From: Thalassospira sp. HF15
Lineage (GTDB): Bacteria; Pseudomonadota; Alphaproteobacteria; Rhodospirillales; Thalassospiraceae
DNA: 64,000 nt
Assembly: GCF_011806525.1 (NCBI RefSeq)
Contig: NZ_JAAVKI010000003.1
Coordinates: 434,001 to 498,000 of the forward strand
Reading direction: 5' to 3'
Below are positions 63,517 through 64,000 of the stretch, piece by piece. Each line of letters begins with the position of its first letter. The first letter of the stretch is position 1. The notes under the pieces are model-generated. The model saw only the letters and a program-made list of their open reading frames with translations. It did no database searches and was not told where the DNA came from. Position numbers and translations under genes: made by a program.

Positions 63517-64000
63517 ATGCGGTTCGAAATTCGCGGCGAAAACAGACTTGGCATTACGCGTGACGTTATCAACGTTCTGACCGATCAGGGCCTGGACATC
63601 CGCACGTTTGAAGTCACCACCCATCACATCTATGCTGATATCCCGGCTGTGCGCCCTGAACGCTTTCTGCTGCTGTCGCACGCGCTTAAACAAATTCCCG
63701 GCATTTTCGACATCACCGAAATCGACCGGCTGCCGACCGAACGCCGCCGCGCCCAACTGCATGCCACCCTTGCCGCCCTTGGCGATCCGGTGATTGCGGT
63801 TGATGCCAATGGCCTGATCGCACAGGCCAACCCGGCTGCACAGGCGATTTCAGGCACCCCAGAAAAACCACTGCGTGACCAGCATATATCAGACATACTT
63901 GTCGAACCATCGATTGAAGATTTACGCCAAGGTGGTTTTCGACTGCCCGAACGCGAAGTGACCCTGGGTGGGCAAACCTATCTTTTGCAGGTCGAACCAA
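63517..64000 (+). CDS. TyrR-like transcriptional regulator, N-terminal part (runs off the right edge)
   Basis: 161 codons are visible from the ATG at 63517 without a stop. The N-terminus matches TyrR/PhhR regulators: an ACT-like domain beginning MRFEIRGENRLGITRDVINV with GLDIRTFEV, then a PAS domain (PVIAVDANGLIAQANPAAQA). In the family these are followed by an AAA+ sigma54-interaction-type domain and a helix-turn-helix that binds TGTAAA-N6-TTTACA; those parts are outside the window. Effectors are usually aromatic amino acids. Its divergent neighbour is methionine gamma-lyase, and two TyrR-type boxes lie between the genes. Confidence 0.82.
   Translation, partial: MRFEIRGENRLGITRDVINVLTDQGLDIRTFEVTTHHIYADIPAVRPERFLLLSHALKQIPGIFDITEIDRLPTERRRAQLHATLAALGDPVIAVDANGLIAQANPAAQAISGTPEKPLRDQHISDILVEPSIEDLRQGGFRLPEREVTLGGQTYLLQVEP

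Overview
The window reads as a chromosomal segment of a moderately GC-rich, free-living alphaproteobacterium. A Rhodospirillales relative such as Thalassospira is my best guess, from gene content and protein style rather than any search. It is gene-dense with no tRNA, rRNA, insertion sequence, integrase or CRISPR array. About 35% of it is a single 22-kb open reading frame.

Left third (1-27.4 kb), mostly housekeeping and signalling: a partial TPR protein; a lipoprotein alpha/beta hydrolase; secA; a pair of cysteine-free proteins of unknown function, the second with EF-hand loops; a periplasmic parvulin-type isomerase followed by argJ; two tandem pentapeptide-repeat paralogues; a four-gene signalling cluster (two receiver-HDOD proteins, a receiver with a degenerate HD-GYP domain, and a soluble PAS histidine kinase); a YnfA-type membrane protein with an asparaginase; a stand-alone receiver; a cobalamin riboswitch followed by mutA-mutB-meaB (B12-dependent methylmalonyl-CoA mutase and its GTPase chaperone); a 50-residue helical protein behind an operator-like palindrome; and a tRNA-dihydrouridine synthase.

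Centre (27.4-53.8 kb), a type I secretion locus on the minus strand: a PrtD-type ABC exporter with an unusual ~270-residue cytoplasmic tail, an overlapping HlyD-type adaptor, then a 7,391-residue RTX protein. By eye the RTX protein contains about 39 copies of one beta module, 12 copies of a module resembling its own C-terminal secretion domain, five copies of a third module, a ~470-residue S/T/E/D/G-rich insertion, one ~200-residue unique domain and a His/Trp-rich loop near the C-terminus. I saw no classical adhesin domain and no outer-membrane TolC partner. The giant gene has its own candidate promoter, a structured leader and a TTG start.

Right third (53.8-64 kb): an M48 metalloprotease, a small HNH-like zinc protein, MarC, an unrecognised membrane protein, an AceE-like thiamine-diphosphate enzyme without E2/E3 neighbours, two tandem periplasmic binding-protein paralogues without a transporter, and methionine gamma-lyase divergent from a truncated TyrR-like regulator. 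The shared intergenic region there has a perfect TGTAAA-N6-TTTACA box and a second weaker one, suggesting that the regulator controls both itself and the lyase.

The strongest candidates for something new are the giant RTX protein with its modified exporter and structured leader, the HDOD/degenerate HD-GYP signalling cluster, the TyrR-type control of methionine gamma-lyase, and the small helical protein with its operator.
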